A stretch of DNA of 39,237 bases from Deltaproteobacteria bacterium (lineage in GTDB: Bacteria; Desulfobacterota; Binatia; UBA12015). The notes beneath the pieces were generated by a model that worked only from the letters and a program-made list of their open reading frames with translations, did no database searches and was not told the DNA's origin. The translations under genes were made by a program, and so were the position numbers. The stretch covers positions 1-39,237 of the forward strand of contig VGTK01000037.1 in NCBI GenBank assembly GCA_016874715.1, read 5' to 3'. The first letter of the stretch is position 1, and each line of letters begins with the position of its first letter. Shown piece after piece: positions 8,124 to 15,454 of the stretch.

Positions 8124-9521
8124 ATGGCCGACGTCACCATGCCCCGGCTTTCCGACACCATGGAGGAGGGCAAGATCCTGCGCTGGTTGAAGCGCGAGGG
8201 GGACCGAGTCGAGGCCGGCGAGCTGCTGGTCGAGGTGGAGACCGACAAGGCCGACATGGAGGTGGAGTCGTCGGCGTCCGGCGTCGTGCAGCAGCTGAAG
8301 CTTGCCGAGGGTGAGACTGCGCCCGTCGGTGCGGTGATCGCCGTCGTCGACGCGGGCGACGGGAAGGGCCGGAAGGCCGCCGCAGCCGCCCCCCGACAGG
8401 CCGCCGAGCCGACCGCGGCGGCGCAGCCGACGGCCGCGACGCCCGTGGCGGCGAAGCCACCGGCAGTGCCACCGGCGGTCCCGCCTGCGACGCCGGCCGA
8501 GCGACCGGCGCGCGCGGCCGTGTCCGCACCGCTGACGCCTTCACCACACCCCACGAGCCTGGCGCCTGCGGCAGTGCCCGGCCCGCGACCGGCCTCCAGC
8601 CGCGGCGACGCCGTCAAGGCCTCGCCGCTCGCGCGCACTCTCGCCGACGAGCTGGGCGTCGACCTCGGAGCGGTCCTCGGAACGGGTCCGGCGGGACGGA
8701 TCACGAGGCGCGACGTCGAACAGGCGCGAGCGCGGCTTTCGGCAGCGGGCGCGGCGGCCGCCGATGCCGGAGCGCCGCGACGCGAGGATGGCCCATCGAC
8801 GCACGGCAGCGTCGCATCCGGCGGGGTGCGGCGCGTGCCGCTCTCGAAGATGCGCGCCTCGATCGCGAAGCGCATGACCGACAGCAAGCGCGAAGCGCCG
8901 CACTTCTACCTGACCACCGTGGTCGACATGGACGACGCGGTCCGGTTGCGCGCGCAGCTCAAGGCCCTCGAGGTCGAGCCGTCGGTGACGTACAACCACA
9001 TGGTGCTGAAGGCGTGCGCCGACGCGCTGGCCCGCTTCCCCGAGGTGAATGCGCGCTTCGCCGGTGATGCGATCGAGCTGCTCGACGAGATCAACATCGG
9101 GATCGCGACCGCGGTCGACGACGGCCTCCTGGTCCCGGTCCTGTCTGGCGCCAACCGGCTCGATCTGATCGCCATCGCCGCGCAGGCGCGCGTTCTCGCC
9201 GAGAAGGCGGAGACCGGCCGCTTCACCAGCGCCGACCTCTCGGGCGCGACGTTCAGCGTGTCGAACCTCGGCATGTTCGACGTGGACAGCTTCAGCGCGG
9301 TGCTGAATCCGCCACAGGCCGCGATCCTGGCGGTAGGCTCGGTCAAGCAGCGCCCGATCGTGCGTGACGGAGCGCTCGCGGTCGGCCACACGATGTCGCT
9401 CACGATGTCGTACGACCACCGCGTCGTCGACGGGGCGCGCGGTGGGCGCTTCCTCGCCGACATCAAGCGGAGGCTCGAGAATCCCGCGGCGCTGCTGCTG
9501 CCCGGAGGTGCACCCGCGTGA
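8124..9521 (+). CDS. pdhC: 2-oxoacid dehydrogenase E2 (dihydrolipoamide acyltransferase)
   Basis: 465 residues. Order: lipoyl domain (1-76) with the lipoylated Lys42 in E-T-D-K-A-D-M-E; an Ala/Pro-rich swinging linker (~85-165); a peripheral-subunit-binding domain (S-P-L-A-R-T-L-A-D-E-L-G ... G-R-I-T-R-R-D-V); and the trimeric catalytic domain ending D-H-R-V-V-D-G (H432, D436). It transfers the acyl group from lipoyl to CoA, most likely as part of pyruvate dehydrogenase. The ATG at 8124 is chosen over the one at 8115 because GGGAGAGG ends 9 nt before it. No E1 or E3 gene is in the window, but the lipoate genes lipB and lipA follow with 4-bp overlaps. Confidence 0.93.
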   Translation: MADVTMPRLSDTMEEGKILRWLKREGDRVEAGELLVEVETDKADMEVESSASGVVQQLKLAEGETAPVGAVIAVVDAGDGKGRKAAAAAPRQAAEPTAAAQPTAATPVAAKPPAVPPAVPPATPAERPARAAVSAPLTPSPHPTSLAPAAVPGPRPASSRGDAVKASPLARTLADELGVDLGAVLGTGPAGRITRRDVEQARARLSAAGAAAADAGAPRREDGPSTHGSVASGGVRRVPLSKMRASIAKRMTDSKREAPHFYLTTVVDMDDAVRLRAQLKALEVEPSVTYNHMVLKACADALARFPEVNARFAGDAIELLDEINIGIATAVDDGLLVPVLSGANRLDLIAIAAQARVLAEKAETGRFTSADLSGATFSVSNLGMFDVDSFSAVLNPPQAAILAVGSVKQRPIVRDGALAVGHTMSLTMSYDHRVVDGARGGRFLADIKRRLENPAALLLPGGAPA

Positions 9522-10294
9522 GCGTCGCCCCGGGCGCTGGCGCCGACGCGCTGCCGGGCGCGCCGCTCGAGGCGGAGGGGCTTCGGGCGCGCTGGCTCGG
9601 CCGCATCGGCTACTCGCCGGCGAGCGCCCTGCAGGAGGACCTCCGGCGCGCACACGCACGCACCGGCGACGTCCTGCTCCTCCTGGAGCACGAGCCCGTG
9701 TACACGACGGGGCGCGGGGGCCACGCCGAGCATCTGGCGGCGCTCCCGAGCGACGGCGCGGCACCGGTGCCGGTCGAGCGCATCGGACGCGGCGGCGACG
9801 TCACCTACCACGGACCAGGGCAGCTCGTCGGCTATGCGCTGGTCGACCTGCGCGCGCGCGGACGCGACGTGCACCGGTTCTTGCGGCAGCTGGAGACGGG
9901 TGTCATCACCACGTTGTCGGCGCTCGGCGTGCGTGGCGTACGCTGGACCGGACGGACGGGCGTCTGGGTGGCGGATCCGGACGCCGACGTCGGACGGATG
10001 GACGAGCGGGACATGCAGCTGGGCAGAATTCGCAAGATCGCCTCGATCGGCATCGGCGTGCGCGGCGGCATCACCATGCACGGCTTCGCCCTGAACGTGG
10101 CAATGGACCTGGCGCCGTTCACGGCGATCGTGCCCTGCGGCCTCGTCGGGGTGCGCATGACGACGGTGGCGCGTGAGACCCCGGGTCCGGTGCCATCGCT
10201 GCGCGAGGTGGCGGCTCTCGCGGCCCAGGAGGTGGCCGCAGCACTCGCATCGCCCGCTCCGCCCGAGCGCAATCCGGTGGGAGCGGTCGCATGA
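9518..10294 (+). CDS. lipB: Octanoyltransferase LipB
   Basis: 258 residues from a GTG start overlapping the E2 stop (GTGA). LipB moves octanoyl from acyl-carrier protein to the lipoyl lysine of E2 or GcvH through a thioester. The family block R-G-G-D-V-T-Y-H-G-P-G-Q-L is at 91-103, the catalytic Lys173 is in R-K-I-A-S-I-G-I-G, and the nucleophile Cys207 is in I-V-P-C-G-L. A short charged insertion (~153-170, with D-A-D-V-G-R-M-D-E-R-D) sits just before the catalytic Lys and makes the protein slightly longer than typical. Its product is the substrate of the next gene, lipA. Confidence 0.95.
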   Translation: MSVAPGAGADALPGAPLEAEGLRARWLGRIGYSPASALQEDLRRAHARTGDVLLLLEHEPVYTTGRGGHAEHLAALPSDGAAPVPVERIGRGGDVTYHGPGQLVGYALVDLRARGRDVHRFLRQLETGVITTLSALGVRGVRWTGRTGVWVADPDADVGRMDERDMQLGRIRKIASIGIGVRGGITMHGFALNVAMDLAPFTAIVPCGLVGVRMTTVARETPGPVPSLREVAALAAQEVAAALASPAPPERNPVGAVA

Positions 10295-11157
10295 GCGCCC
10301 CCACTCCGGCGGGGCGACACCCTGACTGGATTCGTGTCCGCGTGCCCGGAGGGGAGGGCTACGCCCGGACGCGCGCCATCGTGAAGGAGTCTGGCGTCGC
10401 CACCGTCTGCGAGGAGGCTCGATGTCCGAACGTCGCCGAGTGCTGGGCGCACGGTACCGCGACGTTCATGCTGATGGGCGACACCTGCACGCGGAACTGC
10501 GCTTTCTGCGCCGTCGATCACGGGCGCCCGGACGCCCTCGACCCGCTGGAGCCGTACCGACTGGCGCAGGCCGTACGAAAGCTCGGCCTGCAGCACGTGG
10601 TGGTGACGTCGGTGGATCGCGACGACCTCGCGGATCTCGGCGCGGGACACTTCGCGGCGACGGTACGGGCGATCCGGCACGCGGTTGCGGAGTGTGAGGT
10701 GGAGGTGCTGACCCCTGACTTCCAGGGCCGCCGCGACTGCGTCGAGACCGTCGCGGCAGCGCCGATCGCGGTCTACAACCACAACCTCGAGACCGTGCCC
10801 CGCCTCTACAAGCGTGCGCGGGCGGGCGCGAAGTACGACCGCTCCCTCGACGTCATCCGTTTTGCGCGGGCGTTCCGTTCCGACCTGCTCACCAAGGCGG
10901 GGCTGATGCTGGGGCTCGGAGAGGAGATCGCGGAGGTGCTGGCAGTGCTGCGCGACCTGCGCAGCGCGGGCTGCGACATCATCACCCTGGGTCAGTACCT
11001 CCGGCCCACGGCGAAGCACCTGCCGGTCGAGCGCTATCTCGACCCGTCGGAGTTCGTGGACCTGGGCGCGACAGCACGGGAATTGGGGTTCCGGCACGTC
11101 GAGTCGGGGCCCCTCGTGCGCAGCTCGTATCACGCCTGGTCGCATGTCCCGCGCTGA
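10291..11157 (+). CDS. lipA: Lipoyl synthase LipA
   Basis: 288 residues; the ATG overlaps the lipB stop (ATGA). A radical-SAM enzyme that inserts two sulfurs into the octanoyl chain on E2. The auxiliary cluster motif C-X4-C-X5-C is at C40, C45, C51. The radical-SAM motif C-X3-C-X2-C is at C66, C70, C73, and the C-terminal R-S-S-Y (277-280) supplies the Ser ligand of the auxiliary cluster. All expected residues are intact. With lipB it allows the upstream E2 to be lipoylated de novo; no lplA-type salvage ligase is seen. Confidence 0.96.
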   Translation: MSAPTPAGRHPDWIRVRVPGGEGYARTRAIVKESGVATVCEEARCPNVAECWAHGTATFMLMGDTCTRNCAFCAVDHGRPDALDPLEPYRLAQAVRKLGLQHVVVTSVDRDDLADLGAGHFAATVRAIRHAVAECEVEVLTPDFQGRRDCVETVAAAPIAVYNHNLETVPRLYKRARAGAKYDRSLDVIRFARAFRSDLLTKAGLMLGLGEEIAEVLAVLRDLRSAGCDIITLGQYLRPTAKHLPVERYLDPSEFVDLGATARELGFRHVESGPLVRSSYHAWSHVPR

Positions 11158-11233
11158 CCGAAAGGTCTGCCGCGGGCTCGCGAGAACACGTTCGTCGGCG
11201 CCATGATCTCACGCGGGTCCGTTGCTTCCTCGT

Positions 11234-11280
11234 CCCTTTTCCCTTACCAGACCGCGTCTTAAGCAAAGTCGAGAAAAGGG
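11234..11280 (+). promoter_or_regulatory. Leader hairpin ahead of the GST ribosome-binding site
   Basis: CCCTTTTC (11234-11241) pairs perfectly with GAAAAGGG (11273-11280), enclosing a smaller AGAC(CGC)GTCT hairpin (11249-11259). The stem ends two bases before the GGAGGAGG ribosome-binding site of the GST gene (11283-11290). It could be a leader structure, or the remains of a terminator for lipA. There is no sequence evidence for what it responds to. Confidence 0.35.
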
Positions 11281-11293
11281 GCGGAGGAGGCGA

Positions 11294-11926
11294 ATGCTCA
11301 AGCTGTACGACTACCCGCAGTGTCCTTTCGGCCAGAAGACGAGGATCGTGCTGGCCGAAAAGCAGCTGGACTACGAGTTGACCGTGGTTGACCTGCGGAA
11401 GCACGAGCAGCTCGAGCCCTGGTTCGTGGCGCTCAACCCCTTCCACAAGGTGCCGGTCCTGGTCGACGAGGACGACGAGGACCACCGCACGGTGGTCTAC
11501 GACTCGACCGTGATCGACGAATACCTCGAGGACGAGTACCCCGAGCCCGCTCTGCTGCCGCCGCCCGGCGACTCCGCTGCCCGGGCGCGCGTTCGTCAGC
11601 TCGAGGACTACGCCGACATGGCCTTCGTCCTCGCCGCGGGCAACCTGCTCACCGAGCACGTGAAGCCCGAGGGCGAGCGGGACCCGGAAAAGCTCCGCCG
11701 GGCGAAGGACGAGGTCGACCGCACCTTCGCGCTGCTCGAGCGCGAGCTGGCCGGGGGCAAGGAGTATCTGGCCGGCTCCTTCAGCATCGCCGACGCGGCG
11801 TTCGCGCCGCGGCTGCTGCTTCTGGTGGCGCGTGGCGTGGCGCTGCCCGAGGGCGCTCGCGCTCTCCGCGGCTACGTCGATCGGCTGCGCCAGCGTGAGA
11901 GCGTCCGCCGTCTCGACGGCCTCTGA
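11294..11926 (+). CDS. Glutathione S-transferase family protein
   Basis: 210 residues with an N-terminal thioredoxin-like domain (Y-D-Y-P-Q-C-P-F-G-Q-K-T-R, candidate redox/catalytic Cys10; V-P-V-L-V cis-Pro strand; Y-D-S-T-V-I-D-E-Y-L glutathione-contact region ~74-83) and an all-helical C-terminal domain carrying S-I-A-D-A-A-F. This is the layout of bacterial GSTs of the SspA/omega-like Cys type. The ATG at 11294 is chosen for its strong GGAGGAGG; the frame is open 24 codons further upstream but the translation there is basic and unlike the family. A strong terminator follows immediately, so it is the last gene of its transcript. Confidence 0.9.
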   Translation: MLKLYDYPQCPFGQKTRIVLAEKQLDYELTVVDLRKHEQLEPWFVALNPFHKVPVLVDEDDEDHRTVVYDSTVIDEYLEDEYPEPALLPPPGDSAARARVRQLEDYADMAFVLAAGNLLTEHVKPEGERDPEKLRRAKDEVDRTFALLERELAGGKEYLAGSFSIADAAFAPRLLLLVARGVALPEGARALRGYVDRLRQRESVRRLDGL

Positions 11927-11948
11927 GCGAGCGGCATCGACCAGTTCG

Positions 11949-11982
11949 AAAGAGGGCCGGTGGGAAACCACCGGCCCTCTTT
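11949..11982. terminator. Perfect 15-bp hairpin with GAAA loop, bidirectional terminator
   Basis: AAAGAGGGCCGGTGG (11949-11963) and its exact complement (11968-11982) flank a GAAA tetraloop. The A/T ends of the stem supply a short T run on either strand, as expected between the convergent GST and glgC genes. This is the clearest simple rho-independent terminator in the window. Confidence 0.92.
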
Positions 11983-12119
11983 GCGTTCCGGAAGGCGCGC
12001 GACGTCGCGGCCAGCCCGGGAGTGGCGCCGCGCATCCGGTCACCTCGCGCGCCGATGCGGGGGCGTGCTCGGTCCGGGCCTTGGTCCACGGCTCGGTCCG
12101 CGGCTCGGCTCACGAACTC

Positions 12120-13364
12120 TCAGTCGAGGACCGGCCGCGGCTGCTTCGGGATGACCACGATCCCGGACTCGGTCACGGTGAAGCGCTCGCGATCGAGCTC
12201 GAGGTCGAAACCGATGCGCTCGCCCTCGGGAATCTCCACGTACTTGTCGATGATCGCGCGGCGCACCTTGGCGTGCCGCCGGATGCGACAGCCGTCCATG
12301 ATGACCGAGTCCTCGACCTCGGCGAAGCTGTGCACGAAGACGTTGTTGCCGAGCACCGAGTTGCGTACGGTACCGCCGCTGACGATGCAGCCCTCGGACA
12401 CGACCGACTGCACCGCCTGACCCCGGCGCCCGATCTCGTCGAAGACGAACTTCGCCGGCGGGTTCGGCGTCTCCACCGTCCGCAGCGGCCACAGGGAGTT
12501 GTAGAGGTTGAGCGCCGGGTCGGGCGAGCGCAGGTCCATGTTCGCTTCGTAGAACGAGTCGAGCGTACCCACGTCGCGCCAGTACGTCGGCTTACCCGCC
12601 GGCTCGCCTGGCAGGCGGTTGGTCGCGAAGTCGTACGCGTAGGTCTGCCGCTGGCCCAGGTGCGCCGGGATGATGTGCTGCCCGAAGTCGGTGCCTCCCC
12701 CCTCGCTGTCGGCGAGCTCCCTGAGAGCCGTCATGAGAAAGTCGGCGTCGAAGAGGTAGTTTCCCATCGACGCGAGGCTGTACCCGGGGCGGTCGGGCAT
12801 CTCCGGCGGCTGGCTCGGCTTCTCGAGGAACCCGACGACCAGTCCGTCGCGATCCACGTCGACGATGCCGAAGCCCGATGCCTCGGCGACCGGCACGGGC
12901 AACGTGGCGACCGTCACCAGGGCGCCGCGCTCCCGGTGAAAATCGGCCATCTGTCCGATGTCCATCCGGTAGATGTGATCGGCACCGAACACCGCGACCA
13001 GATCGGGCTGGTAGTTCTCGATGAGGTTCAGGTTCTGGTAGATCGCGTCGGCCGTACCCTTGTACCAGGTCTGGCCGTGCCGCATCTGCGCCGGGACGGG
13101 CGAGATGAAGTGCTCCGCGATCAGCCCGCCGAACTTCCACCCGGCCGCGAGGTGCTCGATCAGCGACTGCGACTTGAACTGCACCATCACGTAGACCGAG
13201 AAGATCCCCGAATTGACGAAGTTCGACAGGACGAAGTCGATCAGCCGGTACTTGCCGCCGAACGGGACCGCGGGCTTCGCGCGATCGCGCGTGAGTGGAA
13301 ACAGCCTCGTCCCCTCACCACCCGCCATGATCATCCCGAGGATGCGTCTTGACGCCCCAGCCAT
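12120..13364 (-). CDS. glgC: Glucose-1-phosphate adenylyltransferase (ADP-glucose pyrophosphorylase)
   Basis: 414 residues. It makes ADP-glucose from ATP and glucose-1-phosphate, the committed step of glycogen synthesis. Visible: the nucleotide-binding signature M-A-G-G-E-G-T-R-L-F-P-L-T (13-25), the K-P-A-V-P-F-G-G-K-Y-R-L-I-D-F block (30-44), G-T-A-D-A-I-Y-Q-N, F-G-A-D-H-I-Y-R-M-D, W-R-D-V-G-T-L-D-S-F, and a C-terminal left-handed beta-helix region. The ATG at 13364 is the sensible start; the frame continues 58 codons upstream only because a 32-bp tandem repeat happens to be open there. No other glycogen gene is next to it. Confidence 0.95.
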   Translation of the reverse strand: MAGASRRILGMIMAGGEGTRLFPLTRDRAKPAVPFGGKYRLIDFVLSNFVNSGIFSVYVMVQFKSQSLIEHLAAGWKFGGLIAEHFISPVPAQMRHGQTWYKGTADAIYQNLNLIENYQPDLVAVFGADHIYRMDIGQMADFHRERGALVTVATLPVPVAEASGFGIVDVDRDGLVVGFLEKPSQPPEMPDRPGYSLASMGNYLFDADFLMTALRELADSEGGGTDFGQHIIPAHLGQRQTYAYDFATNRLPGEPAGKPTYWRDVGTLDSFYEANMDLRSPDPALNLYNSLWPLRTVETPNPPAKFVFDEIGRRGQAVQSVVSEGCIVSGGTVRNSVLGNNVFVHSFAEVEDSVIMDGCRIRRHAKVRRAIIDKYVEIPEGERIGFDLELDRERFTVTESGIVVIPKQPRPVLD

Positions 13365-13417
13365 CGACGCAACAGTGTCGGTCGGCCCCCCGGGAGTCAA
13401 GGCTGCTCGGACCGACG

Positions 13418-13602
13418 CCGCCGGGCGGCATCGCGGGTGCACCTTGCTGCCGCCGGGCGGCATCGCGGGTGCACCTTGCTGCCGCCGGGCGGCATCGCGG
13501 GTGCACCTTGCTGCCGCCGGGCGGTATCGCGGGTGCACCTTGCTGCCGCCGGGCGGTATCGCGTGCGCACCTTGCTGCCGCCGGGCGGTATCGCGTGCGC
13601 CA
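13418..13602. repeat. 32-bp tandem repeat, 5.8 copies, in the glgC/BFD divergent region
   Basis: Five full 32-bp units (13418-13449, 13450-13481, 13482-13513, 13514-13545, 13546-13577) and a partial sixth are joined head to tail. Each unit starts CCGCCGGGCGG, and across the junction this becomes the hairpin-capable GCCGCC-G-GGCGGC. Each of the first four units also has the 8-bp palindrome GGTGCACC; the fifth carries two changes that replace it with another palindrome, GTGCGCAC. Units 4-6 share a C-to-T change, showing stepwise divergence. The array occupies most of the 256 bp between two divergent start codons. Confidence 0.95.
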
Positions 13603-13620
13603 CCGTGCTACGGACACGTC

Positions 13621-13842
13621 GTGCAGGACGAAGAGGACGAGCTCGAGCGCCGGCGGCGCCAGGTGATCGAGTCGTACAAGGTCGTCTGCATCTGCAACAA
13701 GATCCGCCGCGGCGTGATCGAGAAAGCGATCGCGAACGGTGCGACGACCCTCGACGAGATCCGGCGCCGGACGCGCGCGGCGACCGGTCCGTGCGGCGCG
13801 AAGCGTTGCGGCCCGGTGATCGCGGGGATGCTGCGGCGCTGA
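13621..13842 (+). CDS. BFD-like [2Fe-2S]-binding protein
   Basis: A 73-residue protein whose core matches the bacterioferritin-associated ferredoxin/NirB-type [2Fe-2S] fold. The cysteines are C23-X-C25 in V-C-I-C-N and C58-X4-C63 in G-P-C-G-A-K-R-C-G. The helical segment between (V-I-E-K-A-I-A-N-G-A-T-T-L-D-E-I) is typical. The C-X4-C spacing is the variant seen in BFD-like domains fused to oxidoreductases, not the C-X2-C of classical Bfd. The start is uncertain: GTG 13621 is the first start after the repeat array and gives an acidic N-terminus, but its ribosome-binding site is weak. It probably passes electrons to a ferritin-like partner; a rubrerythrin gene follows. Confidence 0.8.
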   Translation: MQDEEDELERRRRQVIESYKVVCICNKIRRGVIEKAIANGATTLDEIRRRTRAATGPCGAKRCGPVIAGMLRR

Positions 13843-13939
13843 CACGAACGCCTTGCGGCACCCGCGAATGCTGCTAGGTGTCCCTATCAGGAATCCCTCT
13901 CGTTTGTTGCTTCCGTGCAGCCACGCCGAAGGAGGAGTC

Positions 13940-14365
13940 ATGAGCAAGCTGGCCGGGTCGAAGACCCATCAGAACCTGAAGGACGCTTTTGCCGGTGAGT
14001 CGCAGGCCAACCGTCGCTACCTGTACTTCGCGCGCCGGGCCGACATCGAGGGCTACCCGGACATCGGCGGTCTGTTCCGCGACACCTCCGAGGCCGAGAC
14101 CGGCCACGCGTTCGGCCACCTCGACTTCCTCAAGGAGGTGGGCGACCCTGCGACCGGCGCCCCGATCGGCGACACCGACAAGAACCTGAAGTCTGCGATC
14201 GACGGCGAGACGTACGAGTACTCGCAGATGTACCCGGGCTTCGCCAAGACCGCTCGCGAGGAGGGCCTCGCCGAGATCGCCGAGTGGTTCGAGACCCTCG
14301 CCCGGGCGGAGAAGTCGCACGCCGGACGCTTCCAGAAGGGTCTCGATACCCTCTCGCAGGGCTGA
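13940..14365 (+). CDS. Rubrerythrin (diiron domain only)
   Basis: 141 residues, preceded by GGAGGAG. The four-helix diiron ligands are in place: E20 ([10 protein letters not shown]), E53/H56 (E-T-G-H), E90 and E93 (D-G-E-T-Y-E-Y), E124/H127 (E-K-S-H). The C-terminal rubredoxin-like C-X2-C domain of classical rubrerythrin is absent, so electrons must come from a separate protein; the BFD-like ferredoxin just upstream is a candidate. Predicted role is cytoplasmic reduction of hydrogen peroxide. A TGCTA extended -10-like element lies at 13872-13876, and a PerR-type regulator is two genes downstream. Confidence 0.93.
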   Translation: MSKLAGSKTHQNLKDAFAGESQANRRYLYFARRADIEGYPDIGGLFRDTSEAETGHAFGHLDFLKEVGDPATGAPIGDTDKNLKSAIDGETYEYSQMYPGFAKTAREEGLAEIAEWFETLARAEKSHAGRFQKGLDTLSQG

Positions 14366-14374
14366 TCGCGGCGT

Positions 14375-14413
14375 CGCGGGAGCGCACACGCCCACGGCGC
14401 GTGTGCTCCCGCG
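14375..14413 (+). terminator. Bulged hairpin after rubrerythrin
   Basis: CGCGGGAGC (14375-14383) pairs with GCTCCCGCG (14405-14413), and ACACGC (14386-14391) pairs with GCGTGT (14399-14404), separated by a two-base bulge. The loop is 7 nt and there is no U-tract. It may be a partial terminator or an mRNA-stabilising 3' end that lets rubrerythrin be made in excess over DUF3501 and PerR. Confidence 0.5.
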
Positions 14414-14434
14414 GCCGCTCGCCATCGAACGACC

Positions 14435-15016
14435 ATGCGAAAAGTCTCTCTCGAGGATCTCGCCGGGCCATCGCGCTACGGCGAGATGCGCGACCACTTC
14501 CGCCGCCGCATCATCGAGCTGAAGCGCCACCGCCGCGTGTCGGTGGGTGATCGCGTGACACTGGTGTTCGAGAACTTCGACACCGTGCTCTTCCAGACGC
14601 AGGAGATGCTCCACGTCGAGCGCATCACCGACCTCGACCGGGTGCGCGAGGAGCTCGACGTCTACAACGAGTTGCTCCCCGGCAAGAACGAGCTCTCGGC
14701 GACGCTGCTGATCGAGATCACCGATCAGCCCCGGATCGCCGACGAGCTGCGGCGCCTCATCGGCCTCGACGAGCACGTCTCGCTACGCGTCGGCGACCGG
14801 GCGTTTCCGGCGCAGTTCGAGCCCGGGAGGAGCACGGAAGAGAAGCTCTCCGCCGTGCAGTACGTCCGCTTCCGGCTCGACCCCGAGGCCGTCGCCGAGT
14901 TCCTCGGAGGTTCCTCGCCGATCGAGATCGCGGTCGACCACCCGAACTACGGGGCGCGCACCACGCTCGACGCGGGACAGCGCGCCAGCCTTGCCGCCGA
15001 CCTGGGCGACGCGTGA
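14435..15016 (+). CDS. DUF3501 family protein
   Basis: 193 residues matching DUF3501 along its length: [18 protein letters not shown] (~30-47), [11 protein letters not shown] (~52-62), then [23 protein letters not shown] (~72-94). The biochemical function is unknown. The family is commonly encoded beside rubrerythrin and Fe-S proteins, as it is here, so an accessory role in peroxide detoxification or iron handling is an inference from context. The stop overlaps the GTG of the next gene by 4 bp. Confidence 0.9.
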   Translation: MRKVSLEDLAGPSRYGEMRDHFRRRIIELKRHRRVSVGDRVTLVFENFDTVLFQTQEMLHVERITDLDRVREELDVYNELLPGKNELSATLLIEITDQPRIADELRRLIGLDEHVSLRVGDRAFPAQFEPGRSTEEKLSAVQYVRFRLDPEAVAEFLGGSSPIEIAVDHPNYGARTTLDAGQRASLAADLGDA

Positions 15017-15441
15017 CGGGCGCCGCAGCGCGCCGAGCGGCGAAACCGACGACGCCGCGTCAGCGCAGTACGCGCCAGCTCGAGGCGATCTACCGCACGC
15101 TCTGCGAGAGTCGGGATCACCCGACCGCCGAGCAGCTCTACCACGCCGTTCGCGCATGCGTTCCCGCCGTGAGCCGCGGCACCGTGTACCGGAACCTGGC
15201 CAAGCTGGTCGGGGCCGGGCGCGTGCGCATCGTGCACGTGCACGACCGGTGCGCGCGCTACGATGCGCGTACCGGGCCGCACGATCACTTCCTCTGCCTC
15301 GGTTGCACCATGCTGCTGGACGTCGAGTCGACGGACGGTCGTCGGGAGCGAACGCGCACGCGCATTCGCGGTCACCGGGTCGAGGGGCACGTGCTCACCT
15401 ACCTCGGCACTTGCCGCCCGTGCGCGGCGGCGAGACCGTGA
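15013..15441 (+). CDS. perR: Fur-family regulator, PerR-like
   Basis: 142 residues from a GTG overlapping the DUF3501 stop. It has an N-terminal winged helix (T-P-R-Q-R ... V-S-R-G-T-V-Y-R-N-L, 14-62) and a C-terminal metal-binding dimer domain. The structural zinc cysteines are C95-X2-C98 and C134-X2-C137. The regulatory-site residues of Bacillus PerR (H37, D85, H91, H93, D104) all have equivalents shifted by one: H36, D84, H90, H92, D103. The Asp at the last position separates PerR from Fur. This supports a peroxide sensor whose metal-catalysed His oxidation releases DNA; it likely represses the rubrerythrin operon and itself. Confidence 0.85.
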   Translation: MTGAAARRAAKPTTPRQRSTRQLEAIYRTLCESRDHPTAEQLYHAVRACVPAVSRGTVYRNLAKLVGAGRVRIVHVHDRCARYDARTGPHDHFLCLGCTMLLDVESTDGRRERTRTRIRGHRVEGHVLTYLGTCRPCAAARP

Positions 15442-15454
15442 ATCGAGGATGTCG

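Noticed and set aside
12592..13140. Other long minus or plus frames inside glgC, acyl-CoA dehydrogenase, efp, the siroheme reductase and the mevalonate genes
   Set aside because: These are alternate-frame shadows typical of GC-rich genes, with biased low-complexity composition and no motifs.
13365..13538. N-terminal extension of GlgC
   Set aside because: The extra 58 codons are translation of the 32-bp repeat array. GlgC homology begins within a few residues of ATG 13364.
13418..13602. Possible CRISPR array
   Set aside because: Units are directly adjacent with no unique spacers, and there are no cas genes. The arrays at 1-122 and 20857-20986 fail for the same reason.
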